NCBI GenBank assembly: GCA_037367405.1
Contig: JAZKJV010005536.1
Location: forward strand, 124,001-188,000
DNA from: Ottelia alismoides
Lineage: Eukaryota; Streptophyta; Magnoliopsida; Alismatales; Hydrocharitaceae
Direction of reading: 5' to 3'
DNA length: 64,000 nucleotides
Part shown: in pieces, positions 35,146 to 47,170 of the stretch
Layout: each line of letters opens with the position of its first letter
How positions within the stretch are numbered: position 1 is the first letter of the stretch
Translations under genes and position numbers: made by a program
Notes under the pieces: generated by a model
The model's input: only the letters and a program-made list of their open reading frames with translations
Told to the model about the DNA's origin: nothing
The model's database searches: none

Positions 35146-36719
35146 TTGAACATCGCACATTCACAACTAACTCATTCCTAACTACCTCCATTTCCAGATA
35201 CCTGACCGATCACCTATCTTCCTAGCCTCATTCCGGCCACCTACGGTGGTGATAGCACCTGAGAGTTGCCCCGTGTGGAAGGAGGTCCATCGGAGGAGAG
35301 TTCCAGGGTGGCCAACCACCTTGCATCGCCACTTCACGTGCGTGGAGCTCCGGCAAAGATCGGTTGTCGAGCGATAACCTGAGGTAATACACCTCAACTT
35401 CCCAGGTCATTCCTCCATCTTTGCAATTTTCTTTCTTGAATTCCGTGCCTTGTTTAGTGTCGTTAAGCACCTCATTAGGACACTCTAATTACCCTATTAG
35501 ACGCAAATCCATTTCAATCCTCAAATCCTCTTTGAAACCATTCAAATTTGCTCTCATTTTCATACTTTCATTATTTCACATTATCTGGAAACATATTATT
35601 TATCTTTCAAATCACTAATTTTTGGCTGATTTCTACTGCAAATCGAGCATAGAAATGTTATTTGCATATCCATCTTTTATTGGGAGCGTCAACTATCCTT
35701 CTGGAACTCAAATTCTTTGAGGAACGATCGGATCAAGAGGATCATTCTTCAGTGTCAGACATTGTCGATCAGCCACCTTCTTCGATGCCTAACCACCGCC
35801 AACCGTTGTCCTTGGAGCCGCTCAACCATAGCCGAGCTCGGAGGGAGAAGGAGCCTCCCTCCTGGCCCTGCCGGAGGCCAAAGATCGGCGCCGGCCATTG
35901 GGAATAATTCGAAGAAGAAGACGTCTGCGCCAGCTGCTCAAGAATAGAAAGAACGCCTCTAGAATATGCGATCTACAGGCTGTTGACACGTGTCCTCATC
36001 CTATGCTCCAAAATCGCCCGCGCCTTCAAATCACAGCCCTTGATCGTGAAACGGAGGAACTTTTGCTTCATAAACTCAGCAAGTTTCTAGATTTCATATT
36101 CAGCTCCTGAACTTCCAAATATTACATTTAGGTCCCCGTGCAGGGATCTAAATGTAATAAACTTTATTTTCTTTGCATTTCAGTCCCTACCAAGGACCTT
36201 TTTGTAACAGAACATAAAACTTTGTTTTGCAGTTATACCCCTGGCTAATAGGGGTTGTTTGGACTTCATTTTTATTGTATTTTTCCGCGATTTCTTTAGG
36301 GTAGCTTCATAACTATTCAAGATACTTTTCTTGTATTTTTCGGTGATTTTTCATCGCTTCATCGTATCGATTTGTCTTTCGCAATCGCGAGTTAGTTTTG
36401 AGTCAATTTTTAAATCTTTTGTAAAATCAAGAATAACGAGAACATTTTTGAGATTTCTTTCTTGTATCAAAAACTGAGGTTTTGATATTCTGCCTCCTTG
36501 AGTTCGACCCAGGCACATTAAATGGTAAAATAAACAGTGTAGATGAAAATAGGAGAGAGAATCCTATTAACTTCATTCTCTTTCTTTCTCTCTCTCTAAC
36601 TATTCACTTCATTCTCTCTCTTTCCTATTTTCGTTGATTTTGTTTGATCAATGCCGATCCCTCTTTGTGGTTTTCTACACCGACATAATTATTAACTACA
36701 AGTTGGATCCGCGTTATCA

Positions 36720-38060
36720 ATAAGGCACCGTTGCCGGGGAGGCATTATTTTTACATCGGTTTTTTACTTTAATTTTGAAAATTCTTGATATTCTTGATTT
36801 GACAAATTGTATTTCTTTTCTCAATTTTTGATTGGTATTCTATTTACGGCTTTTTCATTGATTTTTACGGTTTTAATGTTTCCATGAATTTTTAATTTCT
36901 TATACGGCTTTTCGTGTGCTTTTTCTTTTTCTGAACTAATCTTTATGGGGCCTGCAGGTTCAACCGGCTTCCCCGGAAGCCAAAGCAGTTGAAAGTGCAG
37001 AGACCGATCCTTTCTCTTACGGGTCGGTTGTTGAGGGCAGAATTAGTTAGGGTTTCTCTTGTAATAATTTTGTAAAAAAATAAAAATAAAATAAAAATAA
37101 AGAAGGGGCACTTGCCCCTGTTTTTGTATTTTGTAGAAAGGGGCCACGTAAGGGCATCCCAACTTGTACCTCCCCTCCTTTTTTCTCAAGGTCTGCTTCA
37201 CCGAGTACTGTGCATTCGGGGAAGCAGGGCAACCACCGTGGTTTTTCTCACATCGCCGATTTTTCCGCAGTTTTTCACGAGGCTAGGTGCATGCTTAGGT
37301 GTTTTCAAAAAATTTTCCCATCTGATTGCGCCTTCGTAGATAGATCTAAGACTCGCAACCTAGGTGCATGTTTTTAGGATTTATAAAAAATAATAAAGAC
37401 ATTCGTTAGATGCTTTTCTGAAAAAGATCCAAAAAAAGGGAAACCAAAAATTAAAATCAGGACTGCTTAAGTATCTGACTTTAAAATAAACGTAAGGATC
37501 ATTTGATTTGGGAGAGTACTCTTGCACTTCAACTACAGGTACATTTCTAGATATTGTGAGTGAGGGATGGCACTTAAGGCTAGAACCAAAGTCTGTGTTT
37601 CCTTCAAGATACTACTTAGTCCATACACCTGATCATTGTTCTTCAGTGGGTACGCTCGGGTAGCTGAAAACGGCCTGAGTTTACTTATCAGAGTGGGGAG
37701 CTAGAGGACACTACATAAGGCTTCGTCCTCAAGTAACATGGGTAGCCAGAAATTGTTCGTACTTACTCCCATACTGGTTGAGAACAAGTGGTTTTCTGTA
37801 AGGACTCGGGACAGTGTTGCGGTGAAATTTCGAGCTCCTAACAGCTCGCGATAATTGGTGAATATACTTGTATACCAAGATAACCCTGAAATCGACAAGA
37901 TAAACGACCGAACTCTTACGATAATCATCGAGTTGTGTTGGTGAATACGGGGTTTCCTTTGTGTTTGCTTGTGAGGCATGAGTTACCACATCTTATACTT
38001 ATTCTCCCATCTCTCTTGATTTGATAATGTTCTCTCTCGATTACTCTATTGATATCGAAG
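36720..38060 (+). promoter_or_regulatory. PBS (36,724-36,741) and leader of the nested element
   Basis: GGCACCGTTGCCGGGGAG at 36,724-36,741, four bases after the LTR, resembles the plant tRNA-Asp-complementary PBS (GGCGCCGTTGCCGGGGA) with one change. A long leader follows with a small stem-loop GGCTTC/GAAGCC (36,966-36,981) and ACCGA/TCGGT (about 37,003-37,027). Short ORFs (37,112-37,339; minus 37,701-37,979) have no recognisable domain. Confidence 0.75.
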
Positions 38061-38123
38061 ATGACGACCAGGCGGATTTTGCGCTCAGACTTTGTGAGTT
38101 TTTGACGATCCACTGTATATCGT

Positions 38124-38995
38124 ATGTCTTCACATATTCAGGATGACACTCTTCTTGAGTCAGATCCATATCATGACAAGCCCGAGTTAGACGAGGGACA
38201 CTATTTTGACACGCCAGACATTGATAGTCCCGTAGTTGAGAAATTGATCATCTTGTTTGATGAATTTGATATGTTTTCTGAGGACCAGACATCTATTATC
38301 ATTGGCGCAGCTCGAGGATCGACTTCAGAAACTTATTCATCAGTTGCGTGGTGGGATAGTACCATTTCATGTTTTTAGATTGTTCAAAGGCAGTCTTCCG
38401 CCAATGTGACACTTTGGTGCGAGGAATGGGTGATCGATAGTGATACAGATGCCTGGGTAGACTCTGATTTTTTTATCTTATCTGATGAGTTTGATTTCTT
38501 CCCCGAGGATTATCTACGAGAGGAAACACCTTGTTCTGATTACTCGATTTTATTTCATGAGTGTGTATCCGATCTGTTGGATTATGAAACAGAATCTTCT
38601 GATATTGATAGTGATTCTGATCTGAATTGTCTCACCTTGACGACCCTCGCAAGGATGAACCGTATTTTGAGATACTCGATGTTTTTTCTGATTTATCTAT
38701 ATTAGATACATTGGATATCAGTTTTCTTAGAGAGTATCATGATCTTGACTTGCTATACATGTTTGAGACGGTGATTGATGTGGAGGAATTTCTTACTGAT
38801 CCTTCTTTCTCCACATTTGACTTTCTCAACTCCGCTATTTCACTCTATTCAGATCTTGAGTCGATGATACCATTCGATCTACCGGTTTGCGACTTCATTT
38901 TGTCATCTATTTACCCAGTAACATTCACCCACATGATTGAATATTCGGGTGTTATCGTATTCATTGTTGACTTCATTGTATTCTCACATTAAGAC
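38124..38995 (+). pseudogene. Highly acidic ORF of the nested element, function unknown
   Basis: Starting at ATG 38,124, one frame runs to a TAG at 38,376-38,378, continues in the same frame from 38,406 to about 38,620, then shifts frame and ends with TAA at 38,993. Read as one damaged gene it is about 290 residues and remarkably rich in Asp/Glu and aromatics. A motif recurs: LFDEFDMFSED, LSDEFDFFPED, and FEILDVFSDL after the frameshift. The last third is more hydrophobic. There is no zinc knuckle, capsid homology, protease or RT, and I recognise no family. It is the only plausible coding region of the element. It could be a diverged gag-like or accessory protein, or a captured host exon; that is speculation. 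Confidence 0.5.
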
Positions 38996-39211
38996 GATAA
39001 TAACAGTACGGTATTCTCCTTACAGATGCCGTCCTGAACTGTGATACTACTTTGTCCTTGCCTTTGCGCCCAGCTAGGGGCGTAAACTCTAGCACTTGTT
39101 GAGAGGCACCTCAACATTGTTCACTTTGTACATTTGTGATTTATCTTGATTGTTTTCATCTTAGTTCCTTATGTTCTCTTGCTCGTCTCTCATCTGTTGA
39201 TATTCTTTTCC

Positions 39212-39736
39212 ATACTTAGAGATACTTTACCCTAAGTATAGTTGGATGAGTCGATTCATTGATTCCATCTGTACATTCTTCGTAGACCACAATTGTCCCC
39301 ATTTTCTGCTCGTCTTTTATTCTTAGGATACCATATCCTAAGTATAGGGGGGACTGATTGCTCGTTGATTAGCGTTTTCGATTTTGTTCTTTTTTTTCTC
39401 TTGTATATACTTTCCTTTCCATGAATCATTGGTCCCCAATTTTTGGCCACATTCTTTTCTATACTTAGGATGCCTTATCTTAAGTATAGGGGGGATCGAG
39501 TGATTTTGTTGATCTCATTTTTCTCTATCTATCTTGTTCCTTCATTGTATATTCTTTTCCCTCAGTCACCTCATTTTTGTCTTCCACTATACTAACGATG
39601 ACCTGATCGTAAGTATAGGGGGGTCGACTGACTTCTATTCTTTCATTCTTTTCCACCCACATTTACTTAGCACGAATTATGTCCTCCTTTTTCTCTTTTG
39701 ACGCTATGAGGACATAGCACAAGCTAAGTATAGGGG
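39212..39736 (+). repeat. Array of five hairpins ending in AAGTATAGGGG
   Basis: Inverted repeats: 39,212-39,219 with 39,232-39,239; 39,323-39,330 with 39,334-39,341; 39,460-39,467 with 39,481-39,488; 39,588-39,599 with 39,606-39,617 (11 of 12); 39,663-39,686 with 39,708-39,732 (about 22-bp arms). In four of five the right arm runs straight into a G-run (AAGTATAGGGG to AAGTATAGGGGGG), virtually the sequence of the element's own PPT at 41,359. The last hairpin corresponds in sequence (CTTAG..ATGTCCTC) to the long one of the host element at 30,377-30,445. Confidence 0.85.
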
Positions 39737-39739
39737 ACC

Positions 39740-41358
39740 TATATATTGTATATATACTCGCATCCATAACTCATATTTTTATGTATTTTCTATATCTATA
39801 GAATCCATAAAAAGTGGGTGAAGGTTAATTTAAAATCCATCTATTTTTCTATTTATTTATTATTTATAAAATCCTTCTAAATAAGTAAAATATGTCAAAA
39901 ATCTTTATTTAAAATACTTAATTTAAAATATTTATTTAAAATATGTATTTAATATGTATAATACTTATTTAAAATCCTATCTATTAAAATATTTGTAAAA
40001 ATCATTTAATCCTTGTAAAATTCTCTGTGTATATAATGTGTAAATTGTGTTAGTTATTTATTCTAAATAAAATATGGGTAATATATCTTGTAAAATTCTT
40101 GTACATATGCTTGTTTAAAAAAATTGAAAAAATCCATAAAAAATACAAAGTCCTAAAATTCATAAAAATTACAAAAGCTTAAAAATCCTTAAAAATGAGT
40201 AAAATTTAGAAAAAAAATACTTCACAAAAAAGCATTGTTGCATTTGCATTAGCATTTTTAAGAATATGTTTGATTTCTAGAACTAAAGATTGGGAATAGT
40301 CTAAAGGATGGAGCTTGATTATGGCCTTTAAATAATCATTGTAAGGAGCCAAGTTAGGATCTGGAATTTAGACTCTTCAGGTCTTTGACTTAAATCTTTA
40401 GGTTCCATAAGACCATATTTGGAAAATCAACTAATATTTGCCTAAGTAGAACACTTGGTGTCATCCGTACAACTCTGCATTAGTGAACCAATCTTGAACA
40501 CATGCACTTTGCACTTTGTTCGACTTGCATGGGGCTGTGAAGGGCAATCCATCTTGGTGGTGTGTTTCTATCCTTGTCTTTGCAGCATTGACGTCTAAAG
40601 ACGGGAGAGATTGGGGTTGCGATAGTCGCTTCGGATGAGGGAAGGATATGCTGACACAATTTTTCCAAGACCTAAAAAAGGAACGGAATAAAAGATGTTG
40701 TATCCGTTGAGGCACAAAGAGATGAATGCAGTGCAAGCAAATTACAAAGCCAATTCAAATAAGCAGCCACCGAATACAAATACGACCACAATGGTCCAAG
40801 CTTCTACCAAAAATGCCTACACATATTAGTGGAGACTTAGCTACACCGGCTAGGCTTCACAAGGAGATGCTTCTACAGTGGTCGCACTCCAGTTCTTTTC
40901 TGATTCTTCTAGTTTCTCTCTATATTCGATTGTGGACATAGCACAAACTGACCTCAGAAGGGAATACCTCCCTCCCCGAGGAAAGAGTAGCTGGATGAGG
41001 AACCAATGGAAGTGTATAGCTAGGATGGACGGTTTCTTCGCTTCTTTAAGCAGGAAGAGCTAAAACAATTCACACACTGTACAAATTGACTTCAAGGTTG
41101 ATAAAGTTTGCAATATGAATAAGTGAATCTGAACTGGTTGTTGAGGTGAACTTAAATAAGGATTTGTGGAACTTTAAGACTGTTGAGGATAAAATACTAA
41201 TCCTAGTTAAGGCTTTGACAAAATGTTGGTTTAATACCCGATCAAGCTCTGTCCTTTGTCTATTCTCATGAATTGGATTAGGAAAACAAATTCGTTCTAA
41301 CTTTCTTTCTTTTTCACTTACTTTTCAAATAACTGTTTACTAAGGTACTAGCAAAGTT
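39740..41358 (+). other. 3' non-coding region of the nested element
   Basis: AT-rich (39.74-40.26 kb), then moderate GC. The short ORFs (minus 40,461-40,736; plus 40,726-40,941) have no recognisable domain. Nothing here resembles env or pol. Confidence 0.4.
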
Positions 41359-41372
41359 TAAGTATAGGGGGT
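41359..41372 (+). promoter_or_regulatory. Polypurine tract of the nested element
   Basis: TTAAGTATAGGGGGT adjoins the 3' LTR start TGATGAATCC at 41,373. The preceding CTAGCAAAGTT resembles the CGAGCAAGGTT of the host element. It would prime plus-strand DNA. Confidence 0.8.
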
Positions 41373-44319
41373 TGATGAATCCATGATTCATTAACATTTC
41401 CATCGCATTTTGTCTTAAAACCCTTAACAAATACATGTAAATATCCATTACTTCCCATCTTTTATCAAAACCTCATCATGAATAAAAATGCACATTTATG
41501 CATCAAAAACATGTAAATAAATAAAAGAATAAAAATAAAGAAAAGAAATGAAGGTAGATTGTAAATATGTATATATGTACAATATGACTTATAAAATATA
41601 AATATAGATGCAAATATATTTATATAACCTAAACCCTTAGACCAAGTCAGCATGGGTTGGTCAACAAACAAACAAGTAGGGGGAGATAAGAAAAAAAAAT
41701 CATAAAAATAATTTAATATACACTCCACACATTCTTCACTATTTATAAATAAATATCAATTGTTCATTGATTTTTAATTAATTCATATGTGCTTATTTTT
41801 CACCAAACTCTTTTCCTAATTATTTCTAAAATTGTATATAAAAATAAGTTAAAAATATTACCTTGTATATATGCCAAGAAATCAAACTTTTAAATTGACA
41901 AATTCTCAACTTCCGAATATCATAACTTTCTCTACGAATTCCAATTTCACTCTACTCACTTTAAAGTTCATAAAATAATATTCTCTAATTAATGGAGGTG
42001 ATTTCACTAAAATCGGAGTCTGTTTGCAAAAAGTCAGTTTTGGGACCTAATGACAACGGGGTTTCTGGTTATTTTTTTAGGACACATTATTTATAATTTT
42101 ATGAATTTTATAATTTTTAATTGTTTTTGTGATCTTGTATTTTAACCATGATTTATTTCAAAATTTTTGGATCTTATTTATTATTTTAATTAAATCAAAG
42201 TCCCTAATATATAGATGAAATTGAACTACATAACTTATACCCGTATTTATTAATATATCTAAACTAAGTTATTATAATCCATAAAAAATTATAAAGACCT
42301 TATTTATTATTCTAATAATTAAGAAAATATAAAATTAATATGTAAATATTTATTTATTAAATTAAAAATCCAAAGCCTATTTATTAATTATAATTTATAC
42401 CTATTCATTAATATAATATTATATTTCATAATTTTTTTATTATTTATAAAAAATAAATATACCATAATTTTATACATTAATTATTTACACTTTTCGTTTT
42501 CATACCTATTTAAATTAACATTATTTACTAATTACTATCTAATTTATAATATATATTCATAATCTGACCAACCAGGTGATGACACGTGTCAGCAACTGGT
42601 GTCTTCTTTTCCAAGAAGTTGTTGCAGCTTCTGTTCTACCGGCCGAACTTCAACAAATTCTACCTGACATCTCCTAACCTCTACATCCAATCTAAACCTT
42701 CTACTTTCATCTCCTAACAACACTAATCCACGCCCACCATTGATCCATACCTAACTCCCCTTTGATCGTCCTATATAAATCCTTGAACATCGCACATTCA
42801 CAACTAACTCATTCCTAACTACCTCCAGTTCCAGATACCTTGCCGATCACCTACCTTCCTAGCCTCGTTCTGGCCACCTACAGTGGTGACAGCACCTGAG
42901 AGCCGCCTCGCGTAGAAGGAAGACCATCGGAGAAGAGTTCAAGGGTGGCCAACCACCTTGAATCGCTGCTTCGCGCGCGTGGAGCTCCGGCAAAGATCGG
43001 TCATCGAGCGACAACCTGGGGTAATACACCTCAACTTACCAGGTCATTCCTCCATCTTTTCAATTTTCTTTCTTGAATTTGCGCCTTGTTTAGTGTGATT
43101 AAGCACCTCATTAGGACACTCTAATTACCCTATTAGACGAATATCCATTTAAATCCTCACATCCACTTTGAAACCATTCAAATTAACTCTCATTTTTCAT
43201 ACTTTCACTATTTCACATTTTCTAGAAACATATTATTTATCTTGAAAATCACTAATTTCTGGCTGATTTCTACTGCAAATCGAGCATACAAATGTTATTT
43301 GTAGGTCTGTCTTTGATCTGGAGCATCAACTATCCTTCTGGAGCTCAAATTCTTTGAGGAACGATCGGATCAAGAGGATCATTCTTCAGTGTCAGACATT
43401 GTCGATCAGCCACCTTCTTTGATGCCTGACCGCTGCCAACTATCGTCCTTGGAGACTCTCAACCGCAGGCGAGCTCGGAGCGAGAAGGAGTCTCCCTCCT
43501 GGCCTTGTCGGAGGCTAAAGATCAGTGCCGGTCGTCAGGAATAATTCAGAGAAGAAGACGGCTGTGTCAGCTGCTCAAGAACAGAAAGAACGCCTCAAGA
43601 ACACGTGAGCTACAGGCTGCTGACACGTGTCCTCATCCGACGCTCCAAAATCGTCTGCGCCTTCTAATCACAGCCTTGATCGTGAAATGGTGGAATTTTT
43701 GCTTCATAAACCCAACAAGTTTCTAGATTTCATATTCAGCTCCTGAACTTTCAGATATTACATTTAGGTTCCCGCGTAGGGACCTAAATGTGATAAACTT
43801 TATTTTCTTTGCATTTCAGTCCCTGTTAGGGACCTTTTTGTAACAAAACATAAAATTTTATTTTGCAGTTATACCCTGGGCTTGTAGGGGTTTTTTTAAC
43901 CTCATTTTTGTTGTATTTTTCCTTGATTTATTTAGGGTAGCTTCATAACTATTCAAGATACCTTTCTTGCATTTTTTATGATTTTTCATTGCTTTGTCAT
44001 GTCGATTTTATTTTCACAATAGTGAGTTAGTTTTGACTCAATTTTTAAGTCTTTTTATAAAATCAAGAATAACGAGAACATTTTTTTGATTTCTTTCTTT
44101 TATCAAAAACCGAGGTTTTGATATTCTGCCTCTTTGAGTTCGACCCATGTACACTTACCTAGTAAAATAAATAGTGTAGATGAAAATAGGATAGAGAAGC
44201 ATATTCACTTCATTCTCCCTCTCCTATTTTCGTTGATTTTTGTTTGATCAACGTAGATCCCTCTTTATGGTTTTCTACACCAATATCATTATTAACCGCA
44301 AGTCGGACGCACGTTATCA
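41373..44319 (+). mobile_element. 3' LTR of the nested element
   Basis: 2947 bp, matching 33,721-36,719 from TGATGAATCC to ACGTTATCA with small indels. TATA region at about 42,770. The ORF at 43,505-43,726 matches LTR sequence at 35,898 onward and is not a gene. Followed directly by the GGGAC duplication. Confidence 0.92.
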
Positions 44320-44324
44320 GGGAC

Positions 44325-44788
44325 ATTCCATGTCTAGGACCATGAAGTCCACCTTGTATTGATTCCCCTCAATGTTAATGATAATATCCGTTAACATTTC
44401 CTTAGGCTTGTTAATAGATTGATCTGTGAATTGTAAGAGTGCTCTTGATTTCTTTAGAGGTCCGAAATCAAGACGATCTAGGAGGGAATATGGCAGTAAA
44501 TTGATCGAGGATCCGTTATCGAGTAGAGTACGAGGAAATGATGTGTTGGCGATCTAACTGGTGACAAAATGTGCTCCCAGATCTCTCTTCTTCCTTGGAA
44601 TCTCATTACGGGTCATACAGATAGTGTCTAGAACAACACATGCTTCATTGTTCGAGTGTTCTTTTTCCTGCTAGTCCTAACAGGTGTGCATTTTGGCTCT
44701 AGGTACTTCTTGAATGTAGGAACCATATCCACTAATTGAAGGAAAGGAATTTCAACTTTAACATTCTCATTACACATCCTTTCCATCT
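44325..44788 (-). pseudogene. pol: Athila protease, N-terminal half
   Basis: On minus, about 44,540-44,325 reads LLDNGSSINLLPYSLLDRLD then KSRALLQFTDQSINKPKEML and YKVDFMVLDMEC. The D-x-G-S block is the retropepsin active site (here DNGSS). The sequence breaks at the TSD and resumes at 33,715, so the nested element split one domain. Confidence 0.8.
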
Positions 44789-47170
44789 CTAAAATGTTAA
44801 GGTCATTTTTTGAGAATTTTTCTTCTTTCCCTTAGATAAAGCCTGAGGGAAAGGAATGGGAGGCTCATGATGTGAAATAGAAATATCATCATCTGAGTTT
44901 TTATTGGAAAAATTCAATTGTACATGACTATGACTCAGACTCATACTCGGAACAGGGCTCGACTGACATGCATGAAATGGAACTGAAATTGAAGTTGGAA
45001 AAACTACTGGTGATGCATCCAAGGTGGTCTTCTCATCTCCTGAAGACTCGATGCTCACGATCGTGCTCGATGTTGCATTATTCTTCTTTTTCGATTTTCT
45101 TGATCTTTTAGATTTTTGGGGATGGTGATCCTGAAGACGCTGCTGGTGATGATGATCCTCCTCCTCTGATCTATCCACAGGGGCTAGCTCATTGGTATCC
45201 TACGCTTCATCGTGTCATGCCAGATCAGGGGTCTGCACGGTACTACTGCTCCTGAGAGTAAGATGGTGAATACCATGTGATAGGATCTTATGATCTGGTT
45301 ATAAAGAATAAAAATAGTATACCCGGTCCTTTTGGCAATTTTGCCTTTGGTTCAAGTTATTAGGATTAACCTAAACCTGTGCTAGGATGGAGGTCTTGGG
45401 TGCGGTGAACTCATCGTGGCATCGTGAAAGCCGATTGATGTCGGCTCTCTGATCATGTTGCTCATTGCGGATGAGTTTGAGCACCTCCAGGATCCTCTGT
45501 AAGTCAGAAGTACCTGAAGATGAGGCTATGTCGTCCTGCCTTTGGGATTGTTATTGTTGACCCTACAATAGTCTATTAGGTCCCTGCTGAACTTGTTGAT
45601 GATATTGGTTTTGCTGATGAGGGTATTGTTGCTACTGAGGGGCTTGAAACTGGCGATATTGAGGCTGAGGGGGGTATTGTGGGTGTTGTTTCTAGTGTTG
45701 TGTAGCATTGGAATCATTGGTGTACCATATCCCATTCACCTCCCATACTTGTGGGTCTCCTCGGTGATTGTTATGATGGCTGACTCTATGAATTAGCTCT
45801 CATGGACCTCAGGCTGACCTGGAGTCCATGTGCTGTAAGATCCCTGCATGGCCTGCTCCTGAATGTGATGCACTCGGTAGAAGGGAGCAGGAGGTGCATA
45901 TAGGGTAGGTATCTTGATCTTGGTACCCGATCAGCTAACTTTGCCATCTATTTTGGAAGCTTGGCGAGGTTCTCCCATTCAACGAGCTTGTGTATTTCAC
46001 TCACCTTTTCTTAATCTGGTCAACCTTAGTTAACTTATAACCGATTATCCCCATTTTGGGGAGTAGGTCATTCTCCAAATCAGGTGCAGATGTTCTTACC
46101 ACATCCTGAGATATGCAAGAGGGAGGTGGCTTCTAGTGTGGCTGGTTTCTGCCATATGATCTAAAACCATCCATACTGTGTCGGCTCCTTTGTTCAGATA
46201 GCTTCCTCCACTGGCAGCATTCAACAATCCTTGGACTTCAGGAGTTAATACATTATATAGGTTCTGGACCAAGATGGATTGGTCAATATCATGGTTCGGC
46301 ATTGTTGAATCAGGCCCTTGAATCTCTCTCATGCCTCATGGAAAAGCTCATGGGACATCTGCGTGAAACTTGATATCTGGGACCTCATCTAATTAGTTCT
46401 ACTCAACGGGTAGAACTTATTTAGGAACAGGTCCTTCAATGCAGCCCACGTGGTGATAACCCTCCCTAAATTCTTTAGCCAATGGGTGGCCTTGTCTGCT
46501 ATAACAAAGGGGAAGGCTCTAAGATGTATGTAATCCTATGCTACACTAGGTCGTCCTAGATTGTCACATACCATTTCAAAATCTTGCAGAAACACGTATG
46601 GTTTCTCTACGGCATTGCCATAAAGTTTTTGCAAGAGTGTCAAGAAGTGAGGCTTCAATTCTCCAGCATTTGGTGGTAATACCGGCCTAAGCTAGTCCTC
46701 GATCTGTGCAGCATTGGGATTGTAGGCATCTCTCATTGATCCCCCGTATTTTTTAACTGTTCAAGTTCAAGTTTGAGTAATTCATTTCTCTATTCAGCTT
46801 GTGCAAGTCTGGCTTGAATGTCCTTCAATGTGTCATGATCTCCCTCATCGTTCATGCCCTTCTTGGGAGGCATCTTGTTGCCTTGATCTTCTTCACCTTC
46901 AGAATACAAAGGTTTTGAATTAATAGTTGGGAAAGAATGTGATCTAGAAGCATCGAGGTGGTAGTCTTCCTCAATGTGGTATGAGAAGAGAGGGTTGATA
47001 TGAGTCTTCAGAATGAAAAATGAATTATTGACTTTAGTCCCGCAGAAAGAGTGTCCATGAAACCAAGGGAATTCAGAGGAAGAGTCTCCCTGAACCTGTG
47101 AGGATGATCGGTTTGGAGAGATTAGCGAGGATCTTGCGGAGTCCAAGCAAGAATCAACCCAATCCGTCAT
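44789..47170 (-). pseudogene. gag: Athila gag and gag-pol linker
   Basis: An N-terminal piece at 47,170-46,790 begins MTDWVDSCLDSARSSLISPN and ends in KDIQARLAQAE. The capsid core at about 46,740-46,220 reads, through stops, NAGELKPHFLTLLQKLYGN, FLQDFEMVCDNLGRPS, FPFVIADKATHWLKNLG, WAALKDLFLNKFYPLSRT and NILYNVLTPEVQGLLNAA-like text (46,270-46,200), all typical of Athila gag. A Gln-rich segment lies at about 45,730-45,540. 45,178-44,789 is a Lys/Ser-rich linker of 129 codons (RSRKSKKKNNATSSTIVSIE). No clean zinc knuckle. Broken in many places. Confidence 0.8.

Larger units (their letters stand above)
33721..36719 (+). mobile_element. 5' LTR of the nested element
   Basis: 2999 bp, TGATGAATCC to GCGTTATCA. 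An AT-rich U3 (33.7-34.95 kb) carries a G-box palindrome at 34,937-34,960, then a TATA box at about 35,134 (CATATATATATCC), then a moderate-GC leader with a possible splice donor (CTGAG/GTAATA, about 35,380). The ORFs 35,662-35,907 and 35,717-35,947 are LTR sequence, not genes. Confidence 0.92.
33721..44319 (+). mobile_element. Nested non-autonomous LTR retrotransposon (LARD-like)
   Basis: 10,599 bp with a perfect TSD GGGAC (33,716-33,720 and 44,320-44,324), LTRs at 33,721-36,719 and 41,373-44,319, both TGATGAATCC...ATCA, a tRNA-Asp-type PBS and a PPT. The 4.65-kb interior has no gag, protease, RT or integrase; it holds a broken acidic ORF (38.1-39.0 kb) and a hairpin array (39.2-39.7 kb). 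A 112-bp LTR sample differs at 5 sites (about 95% identity), younger than the host element's LTRs, as nesting requires. Shared LTR starts, PBS class, leader stem-loop and hairpin array with the host element suggest it was mobilised by Athila-type enzymes (inference). Confidence 0.93.

Noticed and set aside
39212..39736. The hairpin array considered as a CRISPR array
   Set aside because: Repeats are irregular in length and spacing, are inverted rather than direct, and lie in a plant retrotransposon; no cas-like genes.
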